A stretch of 64,000 nucleotides of DNA from Sphaerotilus mobilis (GTDB lineage Bacteria > Pseudomonadota > Gammaproteobacteria > Burkholderiales > Burkholderiaceae_C): NCBI RefSeq assembly GCF_004216565.1, contig NZ_SGWV01000007.1:124001-188000 (forward strand), given 5' to 3'. This document shows positions 16,618 through 26,197 of the stretch, in pieces (the first letter of the stretch is position 1; each line of letters starts with the position of its first letter). The translations under genes and the position numbers were made by a program. The notes beneath the pieces are model-generated. The model was given only the letters and a program-made list of their open reading frames with translations. It was not told the DNA's origin and ran no database searches.

Positions 16618-18380
16618 GCGGTCTTCTCCTCCGACAGGCCCAGCTCGGCCTTCATGGCCTCGCGGATCCTGTATTTCTGAATCTTGCCGGTCACGGTCAT
16701 CGGGAAGCCCTCGACGAAACGGATGTGACGCGGCACCTTGTAGTGCGCGATCTGGCCCTGGCAGAAGGCCCGCAGCTCGTCGGCGGTCAGCGGCTCGGGG
16801 CCCGTCTGCACGCCGGGCTTGACGACCACCCAGGCGCAGAGTTCCTCGCCATAGCGCGCATCGGGCACGCCGACCACCTGGACGTCCTGCACCTTGGGAT
16901 GGCGGTAGAGGAACTCCTCGATCTCGCGCGGGTAGACGTTCTCGCCGCCGCGGATGACCATGTCCTTGATGCGCCCGACGATGTTGACGTAGCCGTCGGC
17001 ATCCATCGTGGCGAGGTCGCCGGTGTGCATCCAGCCTTCGGCGTCGATGGCCTCGGCGGTGCGCGCCGGATCGTCCCAGTAGCCGTGCATGACCGAATAG
17101 CCGCGGGTGCAGAACTCGCCACGTTCGCCCACCGGCACGACCGCGCCGGTTTCCGGGTCGACGATGCGGATCTGCAGATGCGGCTGCACCGTGCCGACCG
17201 AGGCCACACGCTGGGCCAGCGGCGTGTCGGTCGAGCTCTGGCAGCTGACCGGGCTGGTCTCGGTCATGCCGTAGGCAATCGTGACCTCGGCCATGTGCAT
17301 CTGGCTGACCACGCGCTTCATCACCTCGATCGGGCAGGGCGAGCCGGCCATGATCCCGGTGCGCAGCGAGGACAGGTCGAACTCGGCGAAGCGCGGGTGG
17401 TCCAGTTCAGCGATGAACATGGTCGGGACGCCGTGCAAGCCGGTGCAGCGCTCGGCCTGCACGGTCTGCAGCACGCTCAGGGCGTCGAAGCCGTCGTTCG
17501 GGTAGACGATGGTCGCGCCATGCGTCAGGCAGGCCAGGTTGCCCAGCACCATGCCGAAGCAGTGATAGAGCGGCACGGGGATGCACAGCCGGTCGGCCGG
17601 CGTGAGCTTCATCGCCTCGCCGATGAAGTGGCCGTTGTTGAGGATGTTGTGGTGCGTCAGCGTGGCGCCCTTGGGGAAGCCGGTGGTGCCGCTGGTGAAC
17701 TGGATGTTGATGGGGTCGTGCGCGTCCAGCGTCGCAGCCACTGCGGCCACCTGCGGATCGGCCGCATCGCCCCGGGCGATGAGTTCGGAGAAACGCAGCA
17801 GGCCGGGCTGATCGTCGCCCTGCCCGGCCACGTCGATCCAGGCCGCCCAGCGCAGCAGCGGCAGGCGCGGTGCCACCTCGCGCAGCATCGCCAGGTAGTC
17901 GCTGGTGCGGAACTGCGCCATGGTCACGAGCGCCACGCAGCCGACCTTGGTCAACGCGTATTCCAGCTCGGCCACCCGGTAGGCCGGGTTGATGTTGACC
18001 AGCACCAGACCGACCTTGGCCGTGGCCAGCTGCATCAGCACCCACTCGGTGTTGTTGTGCGACCAGATGCCGATGCGCTCGCCGCGCTGCAGGCCCGAAC
18101 GCAGCAGCGCGCTGGCGAGCTGATCGACGCGGATCTGCAGCTGGCGGTAGCTCAGTCGCTGAGCCTGGTGGACGCTGACCAGCGCCTCGTGGTCGGGCTG
18201 GCGTGTGGCCATCGCATCGAAGAACGCGCCGAGGGTCTGCGTGATCAGCGGCAGGTCGGTGCGACCGTGGTCCTCGCTGAGGCTCAGGCGCGGTGCGGGG
18301 TTCGAGTCGGATTCGGAGACGGGGACAGAGACGGGGACAGAGACGGGGACAGAGACGGGGACAGAGACGGATGTGGCCAT
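16614..18380 (-). CDS. AMP-binding acyl-CoA synthetase of the leucine operon
   Basis: 588 residues of the ANL superfamily. Seen: P-loop [20 protein letters not shown] near 216, [10 protein letters not shown], the hinge [20 protein letters not shown] near 461, and the adenylation lysine in [15 protein letters not shown] near the end. It likely activates a branched or medium-chain acid with ATP and CoA; the exact substrate is open. The first 24 residues contain four SVPV units encoded by a perfect 12-bp tandem repeat, so N-terminal length could vary between strains. The tail overlaps the liuB start by four bases. It lies 26 bases after liuA. Confidence 0.87.
   Translation of the reverse strand: MATSVSVPVSVPVSVPVSVPVSESDSNPAPRLSLSEDHGRTDLPLITQTLGAFFDAMATRQPDHEALVSVHQAQRLSYRQLQIRVDQLASALLRSGLQRGERIGIWSHNNTEWVLMQLATAKVGLVLVNINPAYRVAELEYALTKVGCVALVTMAQFRTSDYLAMLREVAPRLPLLRWAAWIDVAGQGDDQPGLLRFSELIARGDAADPQVAAVAATLDAHDPINIQFTSGTTGFPKGATLTHHNILNNGHFIGEAMKLTPADRLCIPVPLYHCFGMVLGNLACLTHGATIVYPNDGFDALSVLQTVQAERCTGLHGVPTMFIAELDHPRFAEFDLSSLRTGIMAGSPCPIEVMKRVVSQMHMAEVTIAYGMTETSPVSCQSSTDTPLAQRVASVGTVQPHLQIRIVDPETGAVVPVGERGEFCTRGYSVMHGYWDDPARTAEAIDAEGWMHTGDLATMDADGYVNIVGRIKDMVIRGGENVYPREIEEFLYRHPKVQDVQVVGVPDARYGEELCAWVVVKPGVQTGPEPLTADELRAFCQGQIAHYKVPRHIRFVEGFPMTVTGKIQKYRIREAMKAELGLSEEKTA
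18321..18368. repeat. 12-bp tandem repeat, four units, in the ligase N-terminus
   Basis: Unit GGGGACAGAGAC repeated four times without mismatch; on the coding strand each unit reads Val-Ser-Val-Pro. In-frame copy-number change would lengthen or shorten the N-terminal tail without a frameshift. Confidence 0.9.
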
Positions 18381-18406
18381 GGTGGCTCCCGGCTGGGGTC
18401 GCTGGA

Positions 18407-19588
18407 TCAGCAGGTTTCGGCAAACAGCTCGCGCCCGATCAGCATGCGGCGGATCTCGCTGGTGCCCGCGCCGATCTCGTAGAGCTTGGCGTCGCGCCAG
18501 AGGCGGCCGACCGGGTAGTCGTTGGTGTAGCCCACGCCGCCCAGGGCCTGGATCGCCTCGCCGGCCATCCAGGTGGCCTTCTCGGCGGTGTAGAGGATGA
18601 CGCCGGCCGCGTCCTTGCGCAGCGCGCGCGAGTGGTCACCGCGGTCGCAGGCCTGCGCCACCGCATAGGCATAGGCTCGGCAGGCCTGGAAGGTGCTGTA
18701 CATGTCGGCCAGCTTGCCCTGCATCAGCTGGAACTCGCCGATGCTCTGGCCGAACTGCTTGCGCTCGTGAACGAAGGGCACGACCACGTCGAGGCAGGCG
18801 GCCATGATGCCCAGCGGGCCGCCGCTCAGGACCACGCGCTCGTAGTCCAGGCCGCTCATCAGGACACGGGCGCCTTGCCCAACGTTCGCCTCGCCGCCCA
18901 GCACGTTCTCCACCGGCACCTCGCAGCCGTCGAAGAACAGCGGGTAGGTGTTGGAGCCACGCATGCCCAGCTTGTCGAGGTGCTCACCCTTGCTGAAGCC
19001 CTTGAAGGACTTCTCGATCAGGAAGGCGGTCATGCCGCGCGCGCCCATCTGCGGGTCGGTCTTGGCGTAGACCACCAGCGTGTCGGCGTCGCCGCCGTTG
19101 GTGATCCACATCTTGCTGCCGTTGAGCACATAACGGTCGCCCCGCAGCTCGGCACGCAGCGTCATGCTGACGACGTCGGAGCCGGCGCCCGGCTCGCTCA
19201 TGGCCAGCGCACCGACCTGGGTGCCGGCGATCAGGCCGGGCAGGTATTTGCGCTTCTGTTCGGCCGTGCCGTTGCGGTTGATCTGGTTGATGCACAGGTT
19301 GCTGTGGGCGCCATAGCTCAGGCCGACCGAGGCGCTGGCGCGGCTGATCTCCTCCATCGCCACCATGTGCGCGAGGTAGCCCATGCCTGTGCCGCCGTCT
19401 TCCTCGCTGACCGTCAGGCCGTGCACGCCCAGGTCGCCGAGCTTCTTCCACATGTCGGCCGGGAACAGGTTGTCGCGGTCGACCTGGGCGGCGCGCGGCG
19501 CCAGCTCGTGCTGGGCGAAGTCACGCACTGCCTCGCGCAGCGCGGCGATGTCCTCGCCATGGTTGAACTGGAAGGTGGACTCGAACAT
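18407..19588 (-). CDS. liuA: isovaleryl-CoA dehydrogenase
   Basis: 393 residues from ATG 19588. An FAD acyl-CoA dehydrogenase that oxidises isovaleryl-CoA to 3-methylcrotonyl-CoA and passes electrons to ETF. The diagnostic catalytic glutamate of isovaleryl-CoA dehydrogenases is in helix G ([16 protein letters not shown], Glu250), not near the C-terminus as in MCAD. Also seen: [13 protein letters not shown] near 127, [19 protein letters not shown] near 160, and [18 protein letters not shown] at the end. It is the first gene of the operon; its promoter region holds two operator-like sites shared with the divergent TetR gene. Confidence 0.94.
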   Translation of the reverse strand: MFESTFQFNHGEDIAALREAVRDFAQHELAPRAAQVDRDNLFPADMWKKLGDLGVHGLTVSEEDGGTGMGYLAHMVAMEEISRASASVGLSYGAHSNLCINQINRNGTAEQKRKYLPGLIAGTQVGALAMSEPGAGSDVVSMTLRAELRGDRYVLNGSKMWITNGGDADTLVVYAKTDPQMGARGMTAFLIEKSFKGFSKGEHLDKLGMRGSNTYPLFFDGCEVPVENVLGGEANVGQGARVLMSGLDYERVVLSGGPLGIMAACLDVVVPFVHERKQFGQSIGEFQLMQGKLADMYSTFQACRAYAYAVAQACDRGDHSRALRKDAAGVILYTAEKATWMAGEAIQALGGVGYTNDYPVGRLWRDAKLYEIGAGTSEIRRMLIGRELFAETC

Positions 19589-19627
19589 GCGGTGTCTCCT
19601 GTGCCCGGCCGCGCGGTAACGGCGGTC

Positions 19628-19643
19628 TTGAGCATGACTCAAT
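19628..19643. promoter_or_regulatory. Operator-like inverted repeat, site 1 (liuA / tetR divergent promoter)
   Basis: TTGAGCATGACTCAAT: arms TTGAG and CTCAA form an inverted repeat. It shares TGAG-N4-ACTCAAT with site 2, 94 bases away, and lies 40 bases upstream of the liuA start codon. Confidence 0.6.
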
Positions 19644-19721
19644 ACAAACCCTGACAAGGCCGACGTACAGCCCTGAACCGGACGCCAATCTAGCAGCACG
19701 AAGGGTGTCGCACAAGCATTT

Positions 19722-19737
19722 CTGAGTGATACTCAAT
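19722..19737. promoter_or_regulatory. Operator-like inverted repeat, site 2 (adjacent to tetR start)
   Basis: CTGAGTGATACTCAAT: TGAGT and ACTCA are perfect inverted arms. It ends two bases before the TetR ATG (19740), a position suited to autorepression. Same TGAG-N4-ACTCAAT core as site 1. Confidence 0.6.
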
Positions 19738-19739
19738 TC

Positions 19740-20498
19740 ATGCCCAACGACAGCGCCGTTCTCGCCAACGCCACCACCAGCGCCACCGCCCCCGCTGCCC
19801 CGCGCGCGACCCGCCGCGCGCCGGCCAGCGCCAAGAGCGAGCAGCGCATCCGCGACATCCTGCGCACCGGCCGCGAGGTGTTTGCCGAGAAGGGCTACGA
19901 GCGCACCACGACAACCGAGATCGCGCAGCGCCTGGGCATCAGCGAGGCGACCGTGTTCACCTACTTCCGCGGCAAGCGCGAGCTGTGCGTGCGGGTCATC
20001 GGCGACTGGTACGACGAGATCATCGCGGCGATGGAAGGCGGGCTGCCACGCGGCGAGCCGATCCGTGTCCAGCTGCATTTCCTGATCCGCACCCACCTGC
20101 ACCTCTTCCTGGTGCAGGGCACGGGTCTGTGCGCGCTGGTGCTGTCCGAAGGTCGATCCAAAGGCGGACCGGGGCAGGAGCTGGCCGACAGCTTCCTGCC
20201 ACTGCAGCGCCGCTACACCGCGCCGCTGATGGACCTGCTGGCGCGTGGTCAGGCCAGCGGCGAGGTGCGCGCGGACATGCCACTGCGCACCTTGCGGGCG
20301 CTGGTGCTGGGACCGATGGAGCACCTGCTGTGGGAGGTGATCGCGCAGGGCCGCACACCCGACATCGACCAGGCCGCCGCGCAGCTGGTCGACCTGCTGT
20401 GGTCGGCCCTGGCCGCCCCCGAGGCCGAGCTGGCCGCGCTGCGCCAGTTGCGCGCCGACGTGGCCGGCGCGCTGGCCCGCAGCGGGCCGCTGGGCTGA
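19740..20498 (+). CDS. TetR-family regulator of the leucine-degradation operon
   Basis: 252 residues. An Ala/Thr-rich disordered tail (1-36) precedes a TetR HTH: IRDILRTGREVFAEKGYERT, then TEIAQRLGISEATVFTYFRGKREL (about 58-81). The rest is a helical ligand and dimer domain. It is divergent from liuA across a 151-base gap with two matching inverted repeats. Betaproteobacterial leucine operons are reported to use a TetR regulator named LiuQ; this gene is in the right place to be it, which I infer from context only. It converges with the acyltransferase gene, with 22 bases between the stops. Confidence 0.85.
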   Translation: MPNDSAVLANATTSATAPAAPRATRRAPASAKSEQRIRDILRTGREVFAEKGYERTTTTEIAQRLGISEATVFTYFRGKRELCVRVIGDWYDEIIAAMEGGLPRGEPIRVQLHFLIRTHLHLFLVQGTGLCALVLSEGRSKGGPGQELADSFLPLQRRYTAPLMDLLARGQASGEVRADMPLRTLRALVLGPMEHLLWEVIAQGRTPDIDQAAAQLVDLLWSALAAPEAELAALRQLRADVAGALARSGPLG

Positions 20499-20520
20499 AT
20501 CAGGTCAAGCGGTCAAGCGA

Positions 20521-21681
20521 TCAACCGGTCACCGGCACCGCGCCACGCCGGGCGGCGAGGACGACATCGTCCCGGCGCGTCCGGCGGCGTTGTTGCCAGG
20601 CGCCGATGCGCCGCTCGGCCACCTGGGCGGCGGCCAGCGTCAACAGCCAGGTGCCGATCAGGCCCAGCAGGTTGAGTTCGAGCGAGTCCGGTGCCAGCGC
20701 CGTCACCGCCGTCGCCACCACCAGGCTGATCGGGTAGTGCAGCAGGAAGACCGCGTAGGACAGCCGCGCCAGCCAGGCCATGAGGGCGCGCAGCGGCGGG
20801 CGCGTCAGGCCCAGCCAGCTCAACCAGGCCGGGCTGAGGACCAGCAGCACCGCGACGGCCCCGGCCACCGCGATGCGCGAGCGGAAGTCCACCACCAGGG
20901 CCACGCCCACCAGCACACACAGGCCCGCCAGGCCGATGCCGCGCCAGGCCGGCTGGCTCATGCGGCCCAGCCAATGCGCCAGCACGCCCAGGCCGTAGGC
21001 GCCGAAGAAATACGGCGCCCAGGCATCCCAGTCCGGCAAGCGGTTGACGAGCAGCAGCGACAGCCCGACCAGGCCAAGCATCGCCAGGACGACCAGCACC
21101 GCGCGGGTCTGCGCCGTCAGCCGTGTCCGCCAGCCGGCGACGGCCCCGAACAAAGCCAGACAGGCATAGAGCTGCAGGTCGATGGCGACATACCAGAGCC
21201 CGGCCGACAGCGCGTCCTGACCGGTCACGTCCTGCAGGGCCAGCACATTGGCCGCCAGCTGGGGAAGCTGCGGCAGCGCGGGCGTGTCGGCATCGTCCAT
21301 CCCGATGCGGGCGACGGCCGAGGTGAGCAGCACCAGCGCGATGGCCAGCCAGTAGACCGGCGCCAGCCTCATCACCCGATCTCGCAGCACACGTGGCAAG
21401 CGGGCCATGCCCACGCGTCCGGCAGCGGCCGGCGTGGGCATCAAGGAACGGGCCGCCAGGAAGCCGGCGATCACCAGGAAGACCTGCACCACCTGCCGGG
21501 CCGGATCGGCCAGCCAGGCCCACAGGTCCGGCGCCAGCGGCTGGACCTGCCGGCTCATCGGGCCGTAGATCACCAGGTGGTGGGCAACGATCAGCTGCGA
21601 GGCCAGCGCCTTGGCGGTGTCGATCAGGGTCGACGGCGGCTCGGGGGCCAGGACCGCCTGCCGGTCCGTGCCGGCGCTCAA
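20521..21681 (-). CDS. acyltransferase 3 family membrane protein
   Basis: 386 residues. An integral membrane O-acyltransferase-like protein with about ten hydrophobic segments. Seen: KALASQLIVAHHLVIYGP near 26-43 (the His-containing first helix typical of the family), LVIAGFLAARSLMP near 76, and RDRVMRLAPVYWLAIALVLL near 100. These proteins move acyl groups onto sugars or peptides at the cell surface; the acceptor is unknown. Its ATG overlaps the stop of the upstream small exported protein by four bases (ATGA). A cytoplasmic basic tail (QQRRRTRRD) follows the last helix. Confidence 0.85.
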   Translation of the reverse strand: MSAGTDRQAVLAPEPPSTLIDTAKALASQLIVAHHLVIYGPMSRQVQPLAPDLWAWLADPARQVVQVFLVIAGFLAARSLMPTPAAAGRVGMARLPRVLRDRVMRLAPVYWLAIALVLLTSAVARIGMDDADTPALPQLPQLAANVLALQDVTGQDALSAGLWYVAIDLQLYACLALFGAVAGWRTRLTAQTRAVLVVLAMLGLVGLSLLLVNRLPDWDAWAPYFFGAYGLGVLAHWLGRMSQPAWRGIGLAGLCVLVGVALVVDFRSRIAVAGAVAVLLVLSPAWLSWLGLTRPPLRALMAWLARLSYAVFLLHYPISLVVATAVTALAPDSLELNLLGLIGTWLLTLAAAQVAERRIGAWQQRRRTRRDDVVLAARRGAVPVTG

Positions 21682-22079
21682 CGCGAACCGCTGCGGTCTT
21701 CGACCGGCGCGGGGCTCTGGCCGCCGCTGCCGACGATCTCCTTCTTGGCCGCCCGGTAGCCGGAGCTGGCCGCCGCGCCGACCGCCTTGGCGCCGTCCTT
21801 GGCCAGGCCCCAGACTTCCTTGGCCGCCGAGGCCGCCGCGCCACCCACGCCCTTGGCCCCTTCGGCCACGGCCTTGCCGGCGGTCTTGGCGTCGCGGGCG
21901 ATGGCACCGCCGGCCTCGCGGGCCTTGTCGCCCAGGCCGGCGCCGCTGGCGGCGGTGTCGGACGTGGCCTGACTCCAGGCCGGCGCGGCCATCAGCAAGC
22001 CGCCCAGGCAGGCGAACACGAACAAAGGCTTCTTCAGGTCAGAACAGGACATCGGCTTCATCGACAGCTTGGCCTTCAT
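21678..22079 (-). CDS. small exported Ala/Lys-rich helical protein
   Basis: About 133 residues from ATG 22079; the Met six codons later (22061) is equally possible. A signal peptide is clear (KKPLFVFACLGGLLMAAPAWS, cleavage after an AWSQ-like site). The mature part has 11-residue-like amphipathic repeats (KAREAGGAIARDAKTAGKAV, AASAAKEVWGLAKDGAKAVG), recalling apolipoprotein- or LEA-like helices. I do not recognise a named family. Its start lies inside the last 41 bases of dusC, and its stop overlaps the acyltransferase start, so the three genes form a tight operon. Confidence 0.6.
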   Translation of the reverse strand: MKAKLSMKPMSCSDLKKPLFVFACLGGLLMAAPAWSQATSDTAASGAGLGDKAREAGGAIARDAKTAGKAVAEGAKGVGGAAASAAKEVWGLAKDGAKAVGAAASSGYRAAKKEIVGSGGQSPAPVEDRSGSR

Positions 22080-23175
22080 CGGATGGGGGTGTGGGGGTTG
22101 AGGTCCAGGTGGGATCCACGCGGCGCACCGGCAGTTCCGCCCCGCCTGCAACGGGCGGTGACATCGTCAGGCTGACCGGCGCGTGGATCGGCGCGTGCAT
22201 TTGCGCATTCAACGGGCCGGTCAGCCAGCCGCGCCGCAGCACCGGCTCGATGGCACGCGGGTCGTTGACGGTGCGCAGCTCGTCGAAAGCGGCTTGCGCT
22301 TCGGGGTGGACCCGGCGCAGCAGATTGAGCCATTGCTTGAGGCGGCCGGCGCGGTGGCGCGGCGCGACCCGGGGTTCGATGCGTTGCCAGTGGACCTGCA
22401 GCAGCGGCTCCAGCGTGGCCCAGTCGCAGCCACCCGGCTGACCCGGGGCCGGCGCGAACGCCGCCCGCACGGCCCAAGCCAGGCCCGGGTCGGCGACGAT
22501 GCCGCGGCCGAGCATCAGGTCGGTGCAGCCGCTCTCGCGCTGGCAGCGCAGGGCGTCGGCGGCGGTCCAGATCTCGCCGTTGGCGACCACCGGCACGCCG
22601 ACCGCCTCGCGCACCGCCGCGATGCGGTCCCACCAGGCCGGTGGCCGGTAGCCTTGCGCCTTGGTGCGGCCGTGCACGACGAGTTCGGTGGCCCCGCCGT
22701 CGACCAGCGCCCGGGCGCAGTCCAGCGCCAGGCTGTCGTCGGCATAGCCCAGCCGCATCTTGGCCGACACCGGCAGATGGGCCGGCACGGCGCGCCGCAC
22801 GGCGGCCACCAGCGGCGCCAGCTGTGCCGGGTCCTGCAACAGGGCGGCACCGCCGCCATGACGGTTGACCACCGCCGCCGGACAGCCAAAGTTCAGGTCG
22901 ACGCCCTCGGCACCCATCTCGGCCAGCCGGGCGGCGTTGTCGGCCAGGCAGGCCGCGTCCGAACCCAGCAGTTGCGGACGCACCGGGACGCCTGCCGGCG
23001 TGCGGCTGGCGTGGGCCAGTTCAGGGACGACCCGCAGCAGCGCCCGTTCCGGCAACAGCGTGCCGGTGACGCGGATGAACTCCGACACGCAGCGGTCGAC
23101 GCCGCCGACGCGGGTCAGCACGTCGCGCAGCGGCGCATCCAGGAGGCCCTCCATCGGGGCAAGCAGCAGTCTCAT
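22039..23175 (-). CDS. dusC: tRNA-dihydrouridine(16) synthase
   Basis: 378 residues. An FMN-dependent Dus enzyme that reduces uridine in tRNA, probably U16. Seen: the start MRLLLAPMEGLLDAPLRDVL typical of DusC, VDLNFGCPAAVVNRHGGGA near 91-109 with the catalytic Cys, VSAKMRLGY, and ELVVHGRTKAQGY. The C-terminus extends about 60 residues past the usual end in a Pro/Val-rich, possibly disordered tail that overlaps the start of the small exported protein. It is divergent from the lipoprotein gene at 23246. Confidence 0.9.
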   Translation of the reverse strand: MRLLLAPMEGLLDAPLRDVLTRVGGVDRCVSEFIRVTGTLLPERALLRVVPELAHASRTPAGVPVRPQLLGSDAACLADNAARLAEMGAEGVDLNFGCPAAVVNRHGGGAALLQDPAQLAPLVAAVRRAVPAHLPVSAKMRLGYADDSLALDCARALVDGGATELVVHGRTKAQGYRPPAWWDRIAAVREAVGVPVVANGEIWTAADALRCQRESGCTDLMLGRGIVADPGLAWAVRAAFAPAPGQPGGCDWATLEPLLQVHWQRIEPRVAPRHRAGRLKQWLNLLRRVHPEAQAAFDELRTVNDPRAIEPVLRRGWLTGPLNAQMHAPIHAPVSLTMSPPVAGGAELPVRRVDPTWTSTPTPPSDEGQAVDEADVLF

Positions 23176-23245
23176 CGGGAAACGTTTGGATTCATCTGAA
23201 GCGAGGCGGCATTGTCGTCGCGGGTCGGCTCGCTAAAGTCCAGCC

Positions 23246-23701
23246 ATGACGAACCCTCTTCGACGCCACGCCCTCCGCCACGGCGGCCTGAACGGCGCCC
23301 TCGCCCTCACCCTCGCCTGCGTGCTGGGCGCCTGCGCCAGCCCGCCGGTCCTGGGTGCGGACCACAGCGCGGCTGCGCTGCAGCAGCGCATCGAACAGGC
23401 CATCGGCTCACCCAGCTGCCAGCAAGACAGCGACTGCCGCACCCTGCCGATCGGCCAGAAGTCCTGCGGCGGCCCCGAGGCCTACCTGCCCTGGTCCGTG
23501 AAGACGGTGACCTCGCCGGCCCGCCAGCAGGCTCTGGCCGACCTCGCCCGCCAGCACGCCCAGGTCCGCGAAGCCGAACACCGCGCCAGCGGCCGGATGT
23601 CGACCTGCAACGTCCTGCCCGACCCCGGCGCCACCTGCCAGGCCCGACGCTGCGTGCTGCGCGAGGCCGCGCCGATCGATCCGTCGCTGGTGCCGCGCTG
23701 A
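23246..23701 (+). CDS. hypothetical cysteine-rich lipoprotein
   Basis: 151 residues. The N-terminus has a basic segment, a hydrophobic core and a lipobox (VLGAC, Cys at about 30), so it should be lipid-anchored. The mature region holds seven further Cys (SCQQDSDC, KSCGGPEAY, STCNVLPDPGATCQARRCVL), spaced as in small periplasmic domains with disulfides. I do not recognise the family; no catalytic motif is seen. It is alone on the plus strand between dusC and a convergent aldo/keto reductase. Confidence 0.7.
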   Translation: MTNPLRRHALRHGGLNGALALTLACVLGACASPPVLGADHSAAALQQRIEQAIGSPSCQQDSDCRTLPIGQKSCGGPEAYLPWSVKTVTSPARQQALADLARQHAQVREAEHRASGRMSTCNVLPDPGATCQARRCVLREAAPIDPSLVPR

Positions 23702-23725
23702 CCACGCGGCGCCTTGGGCGGACGT

Positions 23726-23745
23726 TCTCGGCGCCTTCACCGAGA
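23726..23745. terminator. Possible terminator hairpin between convergent genes
   Basis: TCTCGG (23726-23731) pairs with CCGAGA (23740-23745) around an 8-base loop. It sits between the lipoprotein (+) stop and the aldo/keto reductase (-) stop. There is no T-tract. Confidence 0.35.
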
Positions 23746-23747
23746 CA

Positions 23748-24806
23748 TCACTGCCCCGGATCGCGGAAGGTCCAGCGGATCGCGTCGATCTCGGCCAGCA
23801 CGGCCTCGTCGAGCTGCACGCTCCAGGCGTCGAGGTCCTCATCGAGCTGGGCCACGCTGGTCACGCCGATGATGGTGCTGGCGACGCTCCAGCGCCGGTA
23901 GCAGAAGGCCAGCGCGAGCTGGGTCGGCGTCAGACCGTGGGCCCGCGCCAGCGCGTTGTAGCGGCGCGAAGCATCGAGCGATTCGGCGCGGCCCCAGCGT
24001 TGCTTCTTCATGCTGTCGAAGAGGGCCAGCCGGCCCGGCTTGTCCGGGTCGTACAGGCCCAGCGCGTCGTACTTGCCGGTCAGCAGGCCGAAGCCCAGCG
24101 GCGAGTAGGCCAGCAGCGAGACCTGATCGCGCCACAACACCTCGTCCAGACCGTTGTCGACCACGCGGTTGATCAGGCAGTACGGGTTCTGCACGGTGGC
24201 CACACGCGGCAGACCGGCCCGTTCGGCCACCTTGACAAACTCGCTGACGCCCCAGGGCGTCTCGTTGCTCAGGCCGATGGCGCGGACCTTGCCGGCCTGC
24301 ACCAGGCGCTGCAGGGCTTCGAGCTGGACCTCCACCGAGCTGCTGGCCTTGTCGCGCGCGGGGTCGAAGTACAGCGCACCAAACATCGGCACATGGCGCA
24401 CCGGCCAGTGGATCTGGTAGAGGTCGATGACGTCGGTGTGCAGCCGGCGCAGGCTGGCTTCGCAGGCCCGCACGATGTCGTCGGCGCTGAGGTCGGCGCT
24501 GCCGTTGCGGATCCAGTCCATGCCGCGCGACGGGCCGGCCACCTTGGTCGCGATGACCAGCTTCTCGCGCAGGCCGGGCCGGGCGGCCAGCCAGTTGCCG
24601 ATGATGGCTTCGGTCGCGCCATAGGTCTCGCGGCGCGGCGGCACGGCGTACATCTCGGCCGTGTCGATGAAGTTGATGCCACGCTCGACCGCGTGGTCCA
24701 GGATGCGATGGGCCAGGTCCTCGCCGACCTGCTCGCCAAAGGTCATCGTGCCAAGGCAGATCGGGGTGACTTGCAGCGGGCTGCGGCCCAGGGTGACGAG
24801 GTTCAT
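23748..24806 (-). CDS. aldo/keto reductase (Tas-like)
   Basis: 352 residues, a TIM-barrel NADPH oxidoreductase. The catalytic tetrad is recognisable: Asp and Tyr in NFIDTAEMYAVP (about 50-61), Lys in KLVIATKVAGP, and His in YQIHWPVRH. Cofactor-binding C-terminal segments include LLAYSPLGFGLLTGKYD and STIIGVTSVAQLDEDL. Length and PPRRETYGATE match E. coli Tas and related reductases of unknown natural substrate. It stands alone on the minus strand, 75 bases after kynU. Confidence 0.87.
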   Translation of the reverse strand: MNLVTLGRSPLQVTPICLGTMTFGEQVGEDLAHRILDHAVERGINFIDTAEMYAVPPRRETYGATEAIIGNWLAARPGLREKLVIATKVAGPSRGMDWIRNGSADLSADDIVRACEASLRRLHTDVIDLYQIHWPVRHVPMFGALYFDPARDKASSSVEVQLEALQRLVQAGKVRAIGLSNETPWGVSEFVKVAERAGLPRVATVQNPYCLINRVVDNGLDEVLWRDQVSLLAYSPLGFGLLTGKYDALGLYDPDKPGRLALFDSMKKQRWGRAESLDASRRYNALARAHGLTPTQLALAFCYRRWSVASTIIGVTSVAQLDEDLDAWSVQLDEAVLAEIDAIRWTFRDPGQ

Positions 24807-24881
24807 GCGGGGTCCTTCAGAAGGGGAAACATGCGACGGCGGCGAGTTTGCCGCAAGGACCGGCGCCCTGCCCGCCGCCCG

Positions 24882-26168
24882 TCAGGTCACCGCCGCGCGA
24901 CGCTGGAAGCGCTCGTCGCGCCACTCGCCGGCATCCAGCACCTGGCCCAGCTGCTCGACCGCGTCCCAGACGTCGACAAAGCGCAGCATCAGGGGCGTGA
25001 AGCCGAAACGCAGGATGCCGGGCTCGCGGTAGTCGCCGACCACGCCGCGCGCGATCAGCGCCTGCACGATGGCGTAGCCGCCCTCGTCGCGCCGCAAGCT
25101 GACCTGGCTGCCACGCCGGGCTTGCTCACTCGGCGTCACCAGGCTCAGGCCCTGTCCGGCGCAACGGGCTTGGACCCGCTCGATGAAAAGGTCAGACAGG
25201 GCCAGCGACTTGCGCCGCAGCGCGGCCATGCCGCCCAAGGCGTCGGCCGCCAGCACCGTGTCGACGCCGCAGTCCAGTGCGGCCAGCGCCAGCGGTGACG
25301 GCGTGCCGCAGATGAAGCGGGCGATGCCCGGCGCTGGACGGTAGTCGGGCGTGAAGGCAAACGGCGCGGCATGGCCCAGCCAGCCCGACAACGGCTGCCA
25401 GATCGCTTCGTCATCGAGACGGCGCAGATGCTGCGGATGCAGCCACAGGAAGGCCGGCGAACCGGGCCCGCCGTTGAGGTATTTGTAGCCACAGCCAACC
25501 GCGAAGTCGGCCCCGCTGCCCAGCAGATCAACCGGCACGGCACCGGCGCTGTGCGCCAGATCCCACAGCACCCGCGCCCCGGCCGCATGGGCCTGCGCGG
25601 TCACGGCGGCCATGTCGTGCAGCTGGCCGGTGCGGTAGTTGACCTGGGTGAGCATCAGCACCGCCACGCGCTCGTCGAGCAGGCCGGCGATCTCGTCGAC
25701 ATCGGCCAGCACCAGCTCGAAGCCGAGCTGGCGACACAGGCTTTCGGCGATGTAGAGGTCGGTCGGGAAGTTGTCGCGCTCGGAGACGATGCGGCGTCGC
25801 TCCGACGCCGATCCCAGCTCGTCGCTCAGCGCCAGCTGCAACGCAACCGCCAGCACCTTGTAGAGATTGATCGAGGTCGAATCGGCCGCCAGCACCTGGC
25901 CCGGCCCGGCGCCGATGAGCCGGGCGATCTTGTCGCCGACCTGCGTGGGCAGGGCGATCCAGCCGGCCTTGTTCCAGCTCTGGATCAGGTCGACGCCCCA
26001 CTCCTGGCTCACGACCTGAGCCACCCGGGCCGCCGTGCGGCGCGGCAACTGGCCGAGCGAGTTGCCGTCCAGGTAGATGCCCGGCGGCAGATCGAACTGA
26101 TCACGCAAGGCCGCCAGCGGATCGGCAGCGTCGAGCGCAAGGGCCTCGTCGCGGTGGGTCAGGCTCAT
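24882..26168 (-). CDS. kynU: kynureninase
   Basis: 428 residues from ATG 26168. A PLP aspartate-aminotransferase-fold hydrolase that cleaves kynurenine to anthranilate and alanine. Seen: [13 protein letters not shown] at 31-43, [11 protein letters not shown], the PLP-contact DLAHSAGA (Asp203, His206) and the Schiff-base lysine in [13 protein letters not shown] (Lys229). It lies 29 bases downstream of the formamidase, so the two form the last part of the tryptophan-to-anthranilate route. The tryptophan 2,3-dioxygenase gene is not in this window. Palindrome copy 5 lies inside. Confidence 0.92.
   Translation of the reverse strand: MSLTHRDEALALDAADPLAALRDQFDLPPGIYLDGNSLGQLPRRTAARVAQVVSQEWGVDLIQSWNKAGWIALPTQVGDKIARLIGAGPGQVLAADSTSINLYKVLAVALQLALSDELGSASERRRIVSERDNFPTDLYIAESLCRQLGFELVLADVDEIAGLLDERVAVLMLTQVNYRTGQLHDMAAVTAQAHAAGARVLWDLAHSAGAVPVDLLGSGADFAVGCGYKYLNGGPGSPAFLWLHPQHLRRLDDEAIWQPLSGWLGHAAPFAFTPDYRPAPGIARFICGTPSPLALAALDCGVDTVLAADALGGMAALRRKSLALSDLFIERVQARCAGQGLSLVTPSEQARRGSQVSLRRDEGGYAIVQALIARGVVGDYREPGILRFGFTPLMLRFVDVWDAVEQLGQVLDAGEWRDERFQRRAAVT
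26006..26022. repeat. 17-bp palindrome GGCTCA-N5-TGAGCC, copy 5
   Basis: Exact copy with spacer CGACC inside kynU. Confidence 0.85.
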
Positions 26169-26197
26169 CGTCGCTCCAGGTGGGACAGGCCGCGACG

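Noticed and set aside
18321-18368. CRISPR-like repeat array
   Set aside because: Units are contiguous without spacers and in frame within a gene, so this is a tandem coding repeat. No CRISPR array was seen anywhere in the window.
19740-20498. Naming the TetR gene liuQ outright
   Set aside because: Only position and paired inverted repeats support it; the binding motif could not be compared with the published one from memory.
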